Shown one piece after another: positions 46,401 through 54,429 of a stretch of DNA of 64,000 bases. This DNA is from Pandoraea aquatica (lineage in GTDB: Bacteria; Pseudomonadota; Gammaproteobacteria; Burkholderiales; Burkholderiaceae). Position numbers and translations under genes: made by a program. The stretch spans positions 186,001 through 250,000 of the forward strand of contig NZ_CABPSN010000005.1 of NCBI RefSeq assembly GCF_902459565.1. The letters run 5' to 3'. Under the pieces are notes generated by a model. The model ran no database searches. It saw only the letters and a program-made list of their open reading frames with translations, and was not told where the DNA came from. Within the stretch, counting starts at the first letter, position 1; every line of letters starts with the position of its first letter.

Positions 46401-46562
46401 GCCGCGTAGCTCACGTCGCAGGCGGTCCTGCAACGGCGTGAGCGCCACCCCGCCGCGCTGCATCGGCATCAGATGCACGGGCTGGCTGGCGGTCGTCGAA
46501 GTAACCGGAGAAGTGGGAGAGGTGCCGTGAGGCGTCGCGCGGGCGTTCGATTGGGAATTCAT
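43458..46562 (-). CDS. FAD/Fe-S D-2-hydroxyacid dehydrogenase (YdiJ-like)
   Basis: The 1034-residue enzyme has an N-terminal FAD_binding_4 domain (PVLARGAGTSQCGQTIGEAL, TGNNSCGSRSIEYGNMVHN), an FAD-oxidase C domain (GEHGDGLCRGEWVAWQYG), a 4Fe-4S section (CVSCKGCKRDCPTGID, CNNNGHCRKF) and a C-terminal CCG-type domain (ESSCCGMAGSFGYEAEHY). E. coli YdiJ (about 1018 residues) has this architecture and acts on D-2-hydroxyglutarate. Electrons probably pass to the quinone pool or a cytochrome. The start at 46562 is uncertain; a GTG at 46604 is possible. It is part of a hydroxyacid cluster. Confidence 0.9.
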   Translation of the reverse strand: MNSQSNARATPHGTSPTSPVTSTTASQPVHLMPMQRGGVALTPLQDRLRRELRGDVLFDRASRGRYATDASIYQIFPIGVVVPRDQEDLIRALDIARDQKVPVLARGAGTSQCGQTIGEALVIDNSKWLNRVIDFDAEARTVTVEPGIVLDHLNAWLKPHGLWFPVDVSTAAQCTIGGMTGNNSCGSRSIEYGNMVHNVLSIDAVLADGAQLHFGSLHTPPTDARTKAILASVHDIAVREQAELRERVPRVLRRVAGYNLDLFDCLNPRAYTDDGVANLSHLLVGSEGTLAYSRQITLKLAPLPAHKTLGVVNFPTFYQAMDLTQHIVKLGPVAVELVDRTMIDLAMDNAAFRPVIEKALSGDPQAILLVEFAGDDPAALRAKLDDLATLMGDLGLPDSVVKMPDAGPQKALWEVRKAGLNIMMSMKGDGKPVSFIEDCAVPLEHLAEYTRRLTEVFHRNGTEGTWYAHASVGTLHVRPILDMRRDGAVKMREIAEEAAALVREYKGAYSGEHGDGLCRGEWVAWQYGPRINAAFGEIKDLFDPENRFNPDKMVRPPKMDTRELFRFAPGYAAKPVTPALDWTAWNVKRDALTGEQSAPDTGTDATHGLASAVEMCNNNGHCRKFDAGTMCPSYRVTRDEQHVTRGRANTLRLAVSGQLGDEGLASDEVKAALDLCVSCKGCKRDCPTGIDMARFKIEARHARAKRHGVSLRDKLIAYLPRYAPWASRVGGLLDAAQRLPGSNTAKRWLGLALERSVPALTGSFLARQTPLGRPVDAANSRQVLLFVDTFNNYMEPENARAAKQVLEAAGYTVHVNQRAGERPLCCGRTFLAAGLVDEAKAEARRLLDAVMPFVEHGVPIVGLEPSCLLSLRDEVLGYGFGDAARKLADNAFLFEEFLVREKAAGRLNVAWQALPDGVGGGVDEALVHGHCHQKAFDAYSPVTTVLGWVPGLKVSSIESSCCGMAGSFGYEAEHYDTSRAMSELTLLPAIRQRSENAIVVADGTSCRHQIHDGAQTEALHVARVLAQALPGGVT

Positions 46563-46758
46563 GACGTTGCTGGCGTTGAGCTGGCCGTACCGAAGAAGAT
46601 GCACCGGGCATCGGGGACGGGCCTGCGGCGAACGGACACGAGGCCCGTCCGGCAGGTGTTCTGCGGGAGATGTCGCCTGTCGGCCTGATCGTGGCGGATC
46701 GTGCGGACGCTCAGCACCCCCTCACGATCCGACGGATCAGGCAGACATCAAGTGCACG

Positions 46759-48036
46759 TCAGGCCGGCTGACGAGCGTTGCTTGCGTTAGCGGCATCGCC
46801 GGCAAGCGAGAACTTGCTCTCGGGTTGCATGCGGAAGGCCAGCACCACACCGACGGCCATCAGAATCATGCTGCCCACGAACGGCAGTTCCCAGTTCCCT
46901 GTGCGGTCGATGAGATAACCCGAGAGCACCGGCGAGATGATCGCCGCGAGCGCCGAACCGGTGTTCATCATGCCGCTGGCCGTGCCCGAGTATTCCGGTG
47001 CGACGTCCATCGGGATCGCCCACATCGGGCCAATCGTCATTTCAGCGAAGAAGAAGCCCGATGCCAGACACGCCATCGACACATACAGATGGTGCGTGAA
47101 CATCATCGGCACGAGCGAGATCAGCGTGAGCAGCATGCACACGGAGACCATCCAGCTACGTGCGCGCTTCAGGTTGCCAGTGCGCTCGTAGAGCTTGTCG
47201 GTGACGATCCCGCCGAGCGTATCGCCGATCACACCGGCAAAGAACACGCTCGAAGCAAACAGCGCCGACTTCTTCAGATCGAGGTCGTAGCTATGCAGGA
47301 AGTACTGCGGAATCCACGACAGGAACAGCCAGAGCGTCCAGCCATAGCAGAAGTACACGACCGTGACCGGCATCATGCGCTTGAACAGCGGGCCCCAGGG
47401 CACCGAGCCGGTCTTGGCCTTGAGCGCGGGCAGCACGGCCAGTTCTTCGGTCGTGATGCGCGGATGATCTTGCGGACGTTCAGTGAACGTGAACGCCCAC
47501 AGCGCCACCCAGATCAGACTCACGATCCCGCACAGGTAGAACGATTCGCGCCAGCCGTGCGTGGCCATGATGAACACCACCACGGCCGGGGCCACGGCGT
47601 TACCAATACGCGAAGCCGCGTGCGTGATCCCCTGCGCGAAACCGCGCTTTTCCTTGGGAATCCAGCGCGACATGGCCGAGGTGGCCGCCGGGAACGTCGC
47701 CCCTTCGCCCAGACCCAGCAGCAAGCGGGCCAGCAACAGCGTGACGAGGCCGCCGGCCATACCGGTCAGGATCGTCGCAACCGCCCACAATGCGCCGCAC
47801 ACCAGCAACGTGCGCTTCGCACCGAAGCGATCGCTCACCCAACCGCCGATGATTTGGAAAACCAGATAGGGATAGGCAAATGCCGAGAAGACAAGACCGA
47901 TTTCCGTCTTGCTGAGATTGAATTCCTTACCGAAGCCGGCTGCCGCCGTACTGACGTTGACGCGATCGAGGTAGGTGATGAAATACATAACGCATAGCAT
48001 CACCAGCACGACCCTTGTCGCCTTGAAAAGCTTCAT
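46759..48036 (-). CDS. MFS transporter of the anion:cation symporter type
   Basis: The 425-residue carrier has twelve helices and marks of the ACS family (YFITYLDRVNVSTAAAGFGK, GGWVSDRFGAKRTLLV, EGATFPAATSAMSRWIPKEK). ACS members take up sugar acids, hydroxy acids and tartrate-like anions with protons. AGGAGA precedes the ATG at 48036. Its place between the dehydrogenase and the aminotransferase suggests that it imports the cluster's substrate. Confidence 0.9.
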   Translation of the reverse strand: MKLFKATRVVLVMLCVMYFITYLDRVNVSTAAAGFGKEFNLSKTEIGLVFSAFAYPYLVFQIIGGWVSDRFGAKRTLLVCGALWAVATILTGMAGGLVTLLLARLLLGLGEGATFPAATSAMSRWIPKEKRGFAQGITHAASRIGNAVAPAVVVFIMATHGWRESFYLCGIVSLIWVALWAFTFTERPQDHPRITTEELAVLPALKAKTGSVPWGPLFKRMMPVTVVYFCYGWTLWLFLSWIPQYFLHSYDLDLKKSALFASSVFFAGVIGDTLGGIVTDKLYERTGNLKRARSWMVSVCMLLTLISLVPMMFTHHLYVSMACLASGFFFAEMTIGPMWAIPMDVAPEYSGTASGMMNTGSALAAIISPVLSGYLIDRTGNWELPFVGSMILMAVGVVLAFRMQPESKFSLAGDAANASNARQPA

Positions 48037-48237
48037 TGCATGTCTCCTGAAACATCCTGTGGAGCGCGCCCGCAGCATGCCGGCAGCGCAAAGGTGTTGC
48101 TGCGTCGCGAGCGCTTCTGTTGTGAGGCTCTGTGACGCGTGAATGACAATTAAAGCGTTTTACTTCAGGAGCGCCGATGATCCTCCAAACACATCAACAG
48201 CGCCCCTCGTCTCCTGGTTAGGATTACTAACGGCAGG

Positions 48238-49458
48238 TTACGCGGCGACCTTGAGCGACGGTGTGTCCTTCGCGTGCGCCAGATAGTCCATTGCAGCAAC
48301 AACACCCGAGCCAGCCAGCTTCACGCCGGAGATTTGCAGGCCCATTTCGCAGCCCGAGAGCGTTGCCATGAGCGTCAGATCGTTGCAGTCGCCCAGATGG
48401 CCGATGCGGAACATCGTGCCGCGAATCTTGCCGAGCGCCTGACCGAGCGACATATCGAAGCGTTCGTAAATGCGCTTGCGGACTTCGTCGGCATCCACGC
48501 CTTGCGGCATCACCACACCGGTGAGCACCGGGCTGTACACCGCCGGGTCCTGGCACTGAATCTCGAGACCCCAGGCGTTGACGGCGCGACGCGTCGCCTC
48601 CGCCAGACGCTGGTGGCGCGCGAACACGTTGTCCAGCCCCTCTTCCAGAATCATGTCGAGCGCTTCGGACAGGCCGTACAGCAGGTTCGTGTTCGGCGTG
48701 TACGGCCAGTAGCCGTTCTTGTTCGCTTCGATGATTTCCTGCCAGCCCCAGAACGCGCGCGGCAGCTTAGCTTGCTTGCCAGCTTCCAGCGCCTTGGGCG
48801 AGACAGCATTGAAGCTGATACCCGGCGGCAGCATCAGACCTTTTTGCGAGCCCGAGACGGTGACGTCGACACCCCATTCGTCATGGCGGTAGTCGGCCGA
48901 GCCGAGGCCCGAGATCGTGTCGACGAGCAGCAACGCCGGATGCTTGGCCGCATCGATGGCGCGACGCACGGCCGCGATATCGGAGGTCACACCGGTGGAC
49001 GTTTCGTTGTGCACCACGCACACCGCCTTGATGGCGTGACCAGTGTCTTCGCGCAGACGCGCTTCGATCATGTCCGGCTGTACGCCACGACGCCAGCCGT
49101 CGGTGCCCGGCAGACCGATGAACTCCGGCTTGAGGCCGAGGTTTTCGGCCATCTTCTTCCACAGCGTGGAGAAGTGTCCGGTCTCGAACATGAGCACGTG
49201 GTCGCCCGGCGAGAGCGTGTTCGTCAGCGCGGCTTCCCACGCACCGGTGCCCGACGCCGGATAGATCACGACGGGCTGTTCAGTCTTGAAAATCTTCTTG
49301 ATGTCGGCGAGCACCTTGCGACCGAGCGCACCGAATTCGGGGCCGCGATGGTCGATCGTCGGATAGCTCATGGCGCGCAGAATGCGATCGGGCACCGGGC
49401 TCGGGCCAGGGATCTGCAGGAAATGGCGACCCGAGGGATGGAAATCGAGCTTCAACAT
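48238..49458 (-). CDS. Serine/alanine/aspartate-glyoxylate-type aminotransferase
   Basis: The 406-residue PLP enzyme is of the AGXT/SgaA class V family: QIPGPSPVPDRILRAMS, YPASGTGAWEAAL, VVHNETSTGVTSD, and the PLP Lys in SGSQKGLMLPPG. Such enzymes transaminate glyoxylate to glycine using serine, alanine or aspartate; donor specificity cannot be read here. AGGAG precedes the ATG. The promoter contains a palindrome with a 14-nt core repeated at the divergent gntR start. Confidence 0.92.
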   Translation of the reverse strand: MLKLDFHPSGRHFLQIPGPSPVPDRILRAMSYPTIDHRGPEFGALGRKVLADIKKIFKTEQPVVIYPASGTGAWEAALTNTLSPGDHVLMFETGHFSTLWKKMAENLGLKPEFIGLPGTDGWRRGVQPDMIEARLREDTGHAIKAVCVVHNETSTGVTSDIAAVRRAIDAAKHPALLLVDTISGLGSADYRHDEWGVDVTVSGSQKGLMLPPGISFNAVSPKALEAGKQAKLPRAFWGWQEIIEANKNGYWPYTPNTNLLYGLSEALDMILEEGLDNVFARHQRLAEATRRAVNAWGLEIQCQDPAVYSPVLTGVVMPQGVDADEVRKRIYERFDMSLGQALGKIRGTMFRIGHLGDCNDLTLMATLSGCEMGLQISGVKLAGSGVVAAMDYLAHAKDTPSLKVAA

Positions 49459-49487
49459 GAACGTCTATCTCCTCTTGAAAAATTCGT

Positions 49488-49508
49488 TTTTGAATTTTGC
49501 ATTCAAAA
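49488..49508. promoter_or_regulatory. GntR-type operator in the aminotransferase promoter
   Basis: TTTTGAAT-TTTGC-ATTCAAAA is a perfect palindrome 30 nt upstream of the aminotransferase start. Its TTTTGCATTCAAAA half is the exact reverse complement of 49640-49653. Confidence 0.7.
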
Positions 49509-49639
49509 TACTTTAGCAGAGCGGATGACTTTCGCAAGGGGTGAGAAGCGTTTTAAATACAGTCGTTTACCCTAGAGATACGGACGCCTGATACCGTGCG
49601 TTACAATCGCGACCATGACGCCTGATGCCGATTTGATGA

Positions 49640-49653
49640 TTTTGAATGCAAAA
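49640..49653. promoter_or_regulatory. GntR-type operator overlapping the gntR start codon
   Basis: TTTTGAATGCAAAA contains the gntR ATG and is identical to part of the palindrome at 49488-49508 on the other strand. Binding here would repress the regulator's own gene. Confidence 0.6.
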
Positions 49654-50362
49654 AATGGATAACACGTCGACGATTGCCGCCCCCGAAATCCCGCGTGTCG
49701 AGCGCCTGCGATTGCACGACACTGTCGTCGAGCACCTGCGCCGCCTCATCATCGAGGGGGTGCTCTCCCCCGGGGTCAAGCTCAACGAACGCGAGTTGTG
49801 CGAGACGCTGGGTATCTCGCGCACGCCACTACGCGAAGCGTTCAAGGTGCTGGCGGCCGAAGGGCTGATCGAGATCGCACCGAATCGCGGCGCGAGCGTC
49901 GCCCGCATGACGGAGAAGGAAATCCGCGAGATGTTCGAGCTGATGAGTGCGCTCGAAGCATTCTCGGGGGAGTTGGCGGCCGAGCGTATGACAGTCGTCG
50001 AACTCGCCGAGATCAAGGCATTGCACTACGCCATGCTCGCGTGCCGCGCGCAGCAAGACCTGCCGGGCTACTACGCGCGCAATCAGGCGATTCACGATCG
50101 CATCAACGAAGCGGCGCGCAACGGGGCATTGCGACAGACTTATGTGGCCATCAACCGTCGGCTGATGGCGCTGCGCTTTCGCTCGAACTTCCATTCGGAC
50201 AAGTGGGATCGCGCCATCAACGAGCATGAGCAGATGATCGACGCGTTGGAGAAGCGCGACGGCAAACGACTCGGTGAGATTCTGCGCAAGCATTTGCTCG
50301 CCAAGCGCGACGCCGTCCTGCAAATTCACGCCGAACCGGCAAGCGACGCGCCAAGCAACTGA
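49646..50362 (+). CDS. GntR-family (FCD) regulator of the hydroxyacid/glyoxylate cluster
   Basis: The 238-residue regulator has an N-terminal GntR winged helix (LHDTVVEHLRRLIIEGVLSP, NERELCETLGISRTPLREAF) and an all-helical FCD ligand domain with metal-binding-type residues (ARNQAIHDRINEAARNG, INEHEQMIDAL). FCD regulators usually sense carboxylates. The start is at 49646 (or the second Met at 49655). It is divergent from the aminotransferase and has matching operators at both promoters. Confidence 0.92.
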   Translation: MQKMDNTSTIAAPEIPRVERLRLHDTVVEHLRRLIIEGVLSPGVKLNERELCETLGISRTPLREAFKVLAAEGLIEIAPNRGASVARMTEKEIREMFELMSALEAFSGELAAERMTVVELAEIKALHYAMLACRAQQDLPGYYARNQAIHDRINEAARNGALRQTYVAINRRLMALRFRSNFHSDKWDRAINEHEQMIDALEKRDGKRLGEILRKHLLAKRDAVLQIHAEPASDAPSN

Positions 50363-50410
50363 CGCGACGCATCTCACCAACACCGCGCCAACAACAAACG
50401 AGAAACGACA

Positions 50411-50445
50411 AACGGCACGTGAGTGCATTCACTCAACGTGCCGTT
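50411..50445. terminator. Terminator between gntR and the flavodoxin-like gene
   Basis: AACGGCACGT-GAGTG pairs with CACTC-AACGTGCCGTT with one bulge around CATT, followed by CTTCTTTG. It lies between convergent genes. Confidence 0.65.
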
Positions 50446-50547
50446 CTTCTTTGCGACTGACGTTGTCGCGACCTTCTCTGCGGCTGTCTTTGCCGCGCAA
50501 TGCCTCGCTTCGCGTCGGACCGGCCGACGCTTCACGTCTACGCGACG

Positions 50548-51204
50548 TTACAGCCGACGCTCTGCCGCCTCCAGCGCACGACGCGCCAGGACTGCCGGCG
50601 ACTCAAGCACTTCTCCGGCAAGACGCGCGACAAGCGACGCCACATTACGACCGTACTGCTTGCCAGCAATGACATCGGCCGGATCGAGCGCATAGGCCGC
50701 GTCGACTTCGACGCCCGGGGCCGTGACCGCCGGGAAATCACCGGCGAAGCGCGTGATCGGCGATCCAGCCGAGCCACGCATTTCGAAGTCGGCGTCGTCC
50801 GCTTGCGCATCGGCCCACACCATGCCGTGCTGTGCAGCCAGCGCGGCAAAGTAATCCAGCGTGTTGCGCTTGTCTTCGCCGGAACGGCAGCTGAACGAGA
50901 ATCCGCCCGCAACCTTGTTGCGCCAGCTGCGCGCGCGCCACATGCCCGTGGTCGCGTCGGCGAAAGCCTTGAATGCGGCGGCAACGCCGCCCTGAAATGC
51001 CGGTGCACCGAAGATGATGGCGTCGGCGGCAGCCAGACGCGACAGCATGACTTCGTCGTGCCATTGATTGCCGATAAGCTGATGCGGCTCGATGCTGAAC
51101 AGTTGGGCGTGTGCGCCCGCGTCATTCACACCCTGTGCGACCGAATGGGCAATCATGGCGGTTGCGCCGCCCTGCGAGTAATAGACGATTGCGATATTGG
51201 ACAT
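50548..51204 (-). CDS. Flavodoxin-like NAD(P)H:quinone oxidoreductase (WrbA-type)
   Basis: The 218-residue protein has a flavodoxin fold with the FMN phosphate loop YYSQGGATAMIA (about 8-19), AIIFGAPAFQGGVAAAFKAF and NKVAGGFSFSCRSGEDKRNT. It is longer than classical flavodoxins and like WrbA or related FMN-dependent reductases, which make two-electron reductions of quinones. The ATG at 51204 begins MSNIAIVYYS directly. Confidence 0.85.
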   Translation of the reverse strand: MSNIAIVYYSQGGATAMIAHSVAQGVNDAGAHAQLFSIEPHQLIGNQWHDEVMLSRLAAADAIIFGAPAFQGGVAAAFKAFADATTGMWRARSWRNKVAGGFSFSCRSGEDKRNTLDYFAALAAQHGMVWADAQADDADFEMRGSAGSPITRFAGDFPAVTAPGVEVDAAYALDPADVIAGKQYGRNVASLVARLAGEVLESPAVLARRALEAAERRL

Positions 51205-51717
51205 GGCGTAGTGCTTCCCTATTGGATGTCCGCCCCATGGCACCGCCGGGATCGCGCTTCCCTACGCTTCCTCTGGCTGTCTGGACATCAGTCAAGGCCA
51301 GATAATGCCAGTGATAACCCCTAGGGAATAGCCCGCATTCGTGGACATGACTGTTCCGCTAAAGATAACAATCGAACGAATGCAGGACGCTGTCGCTTCG
51401 CGAGCACGAAACTGACAGGAAGATGACGCGGCGCTGACAGTGCGCCGCCATGGGCGCCACCGGCCGAAAAGCCCCGCGCAGCAAGGCGCAACGGGTGAGT
51501 GAACGGGATAGCCCCGACAGGCGGAGCCCAATGCTCATGCCCCCACCTTTGGCAGGGGCAATTATAGGAAGATTCGAGGTACCCGACAGTGCAGGGTGCG
51601 CCGGAAGGCGCCAAACAGTTCCCGCAAACCGCTTGAGTTCGACTCAACGACGCACGAATTTTCCGTGCGTGTTTTTCTTCGTCGACGGTGCGGCCTCAGT
51701 ACCGACGCATCACCGGT
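51205..51717. other. Intergenic region without recognised genes
   Basis: The 513 nt between the flavodoxin-like gene and iclR carry only short open frames without family matches or good ribosome sites. CCTAGGG-type short palindromes occur near 51322, but I see no convincing terminator, tRNA or repeat. Confidence 0.5.
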
Positions 51718-52569
51718 TCAGCGTCGCGACGTTGCCCCGGCAGGTGCCCCAAGTCGCACCGACAGCTGATCGGCCAGTTCGCGCATCTGGCGTCCGATGC
51801 GCTGGCCGGTCTGCGCATCGATCTCATTCGTCAGGAAACTCACCGCCAACCCGGCGACCGCACGCTCGCCGCTCGCGTCGAACACCGGCGCGCCGAAGCA
51901 GATCATGCCTTCGCGCATTTGCCCGTTATCGATCGAGTAGCCGTCGCGACGCACCTGCGCCATCTCTTCGGCCAACGCGGGATAGGTGCCGACGCTCGCA
52001 CGCGTGAGCGGTGCAGGCCATGCACCGGCCAGCAGATCGGCCGCCTCGCCCGGCGGCAATGTCGAGAGCATGGCTTTGCCGGTCGCCGTATAGGGTGCGG
52101 GCAAGCGCATGCCGATACGAAACGTCACGCCCAGCGGGCGGTTGCCGTTGTGGCATGCGAGATAGATCACTTCCGCGCCATCGAGCACGGAAAGCGTGAC
52201 GGTTTCTTCCGAGAACGCACGCGACGCCTCCCAGACCGCCCGGAACTCCTCGGTAATGTTGGTCTGCGAAAGGAACGCATTCGCCCATCCCATCACATAC
52301 GACCCCATCGTCATACCGCCATTGGCATGACGCTTCACCAGACGCAGCTTGACCAGCGTGTCGCACAGCCCGTGCAGCGTGCTCTTGGGCACGCCGGTTT
52401 CCCGCGCGAGATCGGCCAACGCCACCGGCTCCGATGCCGCCGCAATCACATCGAGGACATGCACGGCACGCACAACCGCCGGTGCCGTGGTCTTCATCGG
52501 CTCATCGGAATGGACCGCAGCAGCGGTCGGAGAAACGTTGGCAGGCAGATCGAGTTTGCGCTTTGGCAT
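51718..52569 (-). CDS. IclR-family transcriptional regulator
   Basis: The 283-residue regulator has the IclR winged helix (AVHVLDVIAAASEPVALADL, ARETGVPKSTLHGLCDTLVK) and the effector domain (GMRLPAPYTATGKAMLSTLP, GYSIDNGQMREGMICFGAPV). IclR proteins often activate or repress divergent catabolic operons with small carboxylates as effectors. Three direct repeats lie between it and the divergent dehydrogenase gene. Confidence 0.92.
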   Translation of the reverse strand: MPKRKLDLPANVSPTAAAVHSDEPMKTTAPAVVRAVHVLDVIAAASEPVALADLARETGVPKSTLHGLCDTLVKLRLVKRHANGGMTMGSYVMGWANAFLSQTNITEEFRAVWEASRAFSEETVTLSVLDGAEVIYLACHNGNRPLGVTFRIGMRLPAPYTATGKAMLSTLPPGEAADLLAGAWPAPLTRASVGTYPALAEEMAQVRRDGYSIDNGQMREGMICFGAPVFDASGERAVAGLAVSFLTNEIDAQTGQRIGRQMRELADQLSVRLGAPAGATSRR

Positions 52570-52723
52570 GAATCGGGGATCTCGGGAATCTCAGGAAACG
52601 GCGTCGATTTCGTAGGGATGGTTCGGGTCGCGAGCCAGGTGACGAGAAACTCGCCGCCAGCATGGTACGGGCAAGTCATTCTCATTCTGGCCTAGGGAAA
52701 ACCCCTTAGTTGCACCTAAAACG

Positions 52724-52775
52724 TTCAATACGTAGAATCACATTCAATACATAGAATACCGTTCAATAGATAGAA
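52724..52775. promoter_or_regulatory. Three tandem 19-bp-spaced operator repeats
   Basis: TTCAATACGTAGAA (52724), TTCAATACATAGAA (52743) and TTCAATAGATAGAA (52762) recur with an exact 19-nt period. Each 14-mer is partly palindromic (TTC...GAA). They lie 60-112 nt upstream of the dehydrogenase start, where an IclR-type regulator would bind. Confidence 0.75.
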
Positions 52776-52835
52776 CGGCAAGCAACAACCCGAGACACTG
52801 CCCATAGGAAACGCCGGTTCGCCCGGCCTACTGCC

Positions 52836-54284
52836 ATGCAACTCAAAGACACCCACCTTTTCAAGACCCTTGCGTGGGTCGACGGTCAATGGATCTCGGC
52901 CGACAGCGGCAAGACGTTCGACGTGCTCGACCCGGCGACCGGCGAAGTGCTCGCCACGGTGCCGGAACTCGGCGCGGAAGAAACCACGCGCGCCGTGAGC
53001 GCCGCCGAGGCCGCCCAGAAGTCTTGGGCCGCCCGCACCGGCAAGGAGCGCGCCAATGTGCTGCGCCGCTGGTTCGATCTGATGATCGCGAACACCGACG
53101 ACCTCGCGTACCTGATGACCCGCGAACAAGGCAAGCCGCTGGCCGAAGCCCGCGGTGAAATCGCTTACGCGGCCAGCTTCATCGAATGGTTCGCGGAAGA
53201 AGCCAAGCGTGTGGACGGCGACGTGCTCGCCACGCCCGCCGCCGACAAGCGCCTTGTCACCATCAAACAACCGGTCGGCGTTTGTGCCGCCATCACGCCG
53301 TGGAATTTCCCGGCGGCGATGATCACGCGCAAGGTCGCCCCGGCACTGGCGGCCGGCTGCGCCATCGTGGTCAAGCCGTCCGAACTCACCCCGCTGTCGG
53401 CATTCGCACTGGCTGAGCTGGCGCATCGTGCCGGCATTCCTGGTGGCGTGTTCCAGGTGGTCACGGGCGACGCTCGCGCTGTGGGCGGCGTGCTGACGTC
53501 GCACCCGAGCGTGCGCAAGCTGTCGTTCACCGGCTCGACCGGCGTGGGCCGTCTGCTGATGGCGCAGTGCGCCCCCACGGTCAAACGTCTGTCGCTGGAA
53601 CTGGGCGGCAACGCACCGTTCATCGTGTTCGACGATGCCGACATCGACGCCGCCGTCGAAGGTGCACTCGCGGCGAAGTACCGCAACGGTGGTCAGACGT
53701 GCGTCTGCGCCAACCGCTTCTACATTCAGGACGGTGTCTACGACGCCTTCGCCGAGAAGTTCGCCAAGCGCGTGGCGGAGATGAAGGTCGGCAACGGTCT
53801 GGAAGACGGCGTGGTCATCGGCCCGCTGATCGAAGGCAAAGCCGTAGACAAGGTCGTGACGTTGGTCGAAGACGCGAAGTCGCGCGGCGGTCGCGTGCTC
53901 GTGGGCGGTGAAGCGCATGCACTGGGCGGCACCTACTACACGCCGACCGTGATCGCAGACGCCACCTCGCAAATGCGCATGGCGCGCGAAGAAATCTTCG
54001 GCCCGGTCGCCCCGCTCTTCCGCTTCACGCGCGACGCCGACGCCATTGCGCTGGCGAACGACACCGAATTCGGCCTCGCCGCCTATCTGTATACGCGCGA
54101 CATCGCCCGTGCGTGGCGCACGTCCGAAGCGCTCGAGTACGGCATGGTCGGTCTGAACACGGGCCTGATCTCCAACGAAGTCGCGCCGTTCGGCGGCATC
54201 AAGCAATCGGGCGTGGGCCGCGAAGGCTCGCGCTACGGCATCGAGGAATACCTCGAAATGAAGTACCTGTGCCTGCAAGTGTGA
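52836..54284 (+). CDS. gabD: NAD(P)-dependent succinate-semialdehyde dehydrogenase-like enzyme
   Basis: The 482-residue aldehyde dehydrogenase closely follows the GabD family: VKPSELTPLSAFALAELAHR, SFTGSTGVGRLLMAQCAPTV, catalytic Glu in LELGGNAPF, catalytic Cys in GGQTCVCANRF, and PFGGIKQSGVGREGS at the end. SSADH oxidises succinate semialdehyde to succinate. Co-location with a Liv-type importer and an Fe-alcohol dehydrogenase suggests a two-step oxidation of an imported hydroxyacid or diol. Glutarate-semialdehyde or another aldehyde remains possible. Confidence 0.88.
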   Translation: MQLKDTHLFKTLAWVDGQWISADSGKTFDVLDPATGEVLATVPELGAEETTRAVSAAEAAQKSWAARTGKERANVLRRWFDLMIANTDDLAYLMTREQGKPLAEARGEIAYAASFIEWFAEEAKRVDGDVLATPAADKRLVTIKQPVGVCAAITPWNFPAAMITRKVAPALAAGCAIVVKPSELTPLSAFALAELAHRAGIPGGVFQVVTGDARAVGGVLTSHPSVRKLSFTGSTGVGRLLMAQCAPTVKRLSLELGGNAPFIVFDDADIDAAVEGALAAKYRNGGQTCVCANRFYIQDGVYDAFAEKFAKRVAEMKVGNGLEDGVVIGPLIEGKAVDKVVTLVEDAKSRGGRVLVGGEAHALGGTYYTPTVIADATSQMRMAREEIFGPVAPLFRFTRDADAIALANDTEFGLAAYLYTRDIARAWRTSEALEYGMVGLNTGLISNEVAPFGGIKQSGVGREGSRYGIEEYLEMKYLCLQV

Positions 54285-54429
54285 GGTAGGCGGCCTGCCG
54301 GGCACATCTTCGGAAAACACCTGGCAGGCCCGGGCACCGCACCGGGGCATCAGACTCCGCACGTTCATAAATCGACATACATCGACTCCCATCGACGTAC
54401 GCGTCGCAACACCACCAAAGGAAACCAGT

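Noticed and set aside
43767-46409. An 880-codon open frame antisense to the YdiJ-like gene
   Set aside because: It is a mirror of strong codon bias; the sequence is Arg/His-rich without domains, while the minus strand shows every expected FAD and Fe-S motif.
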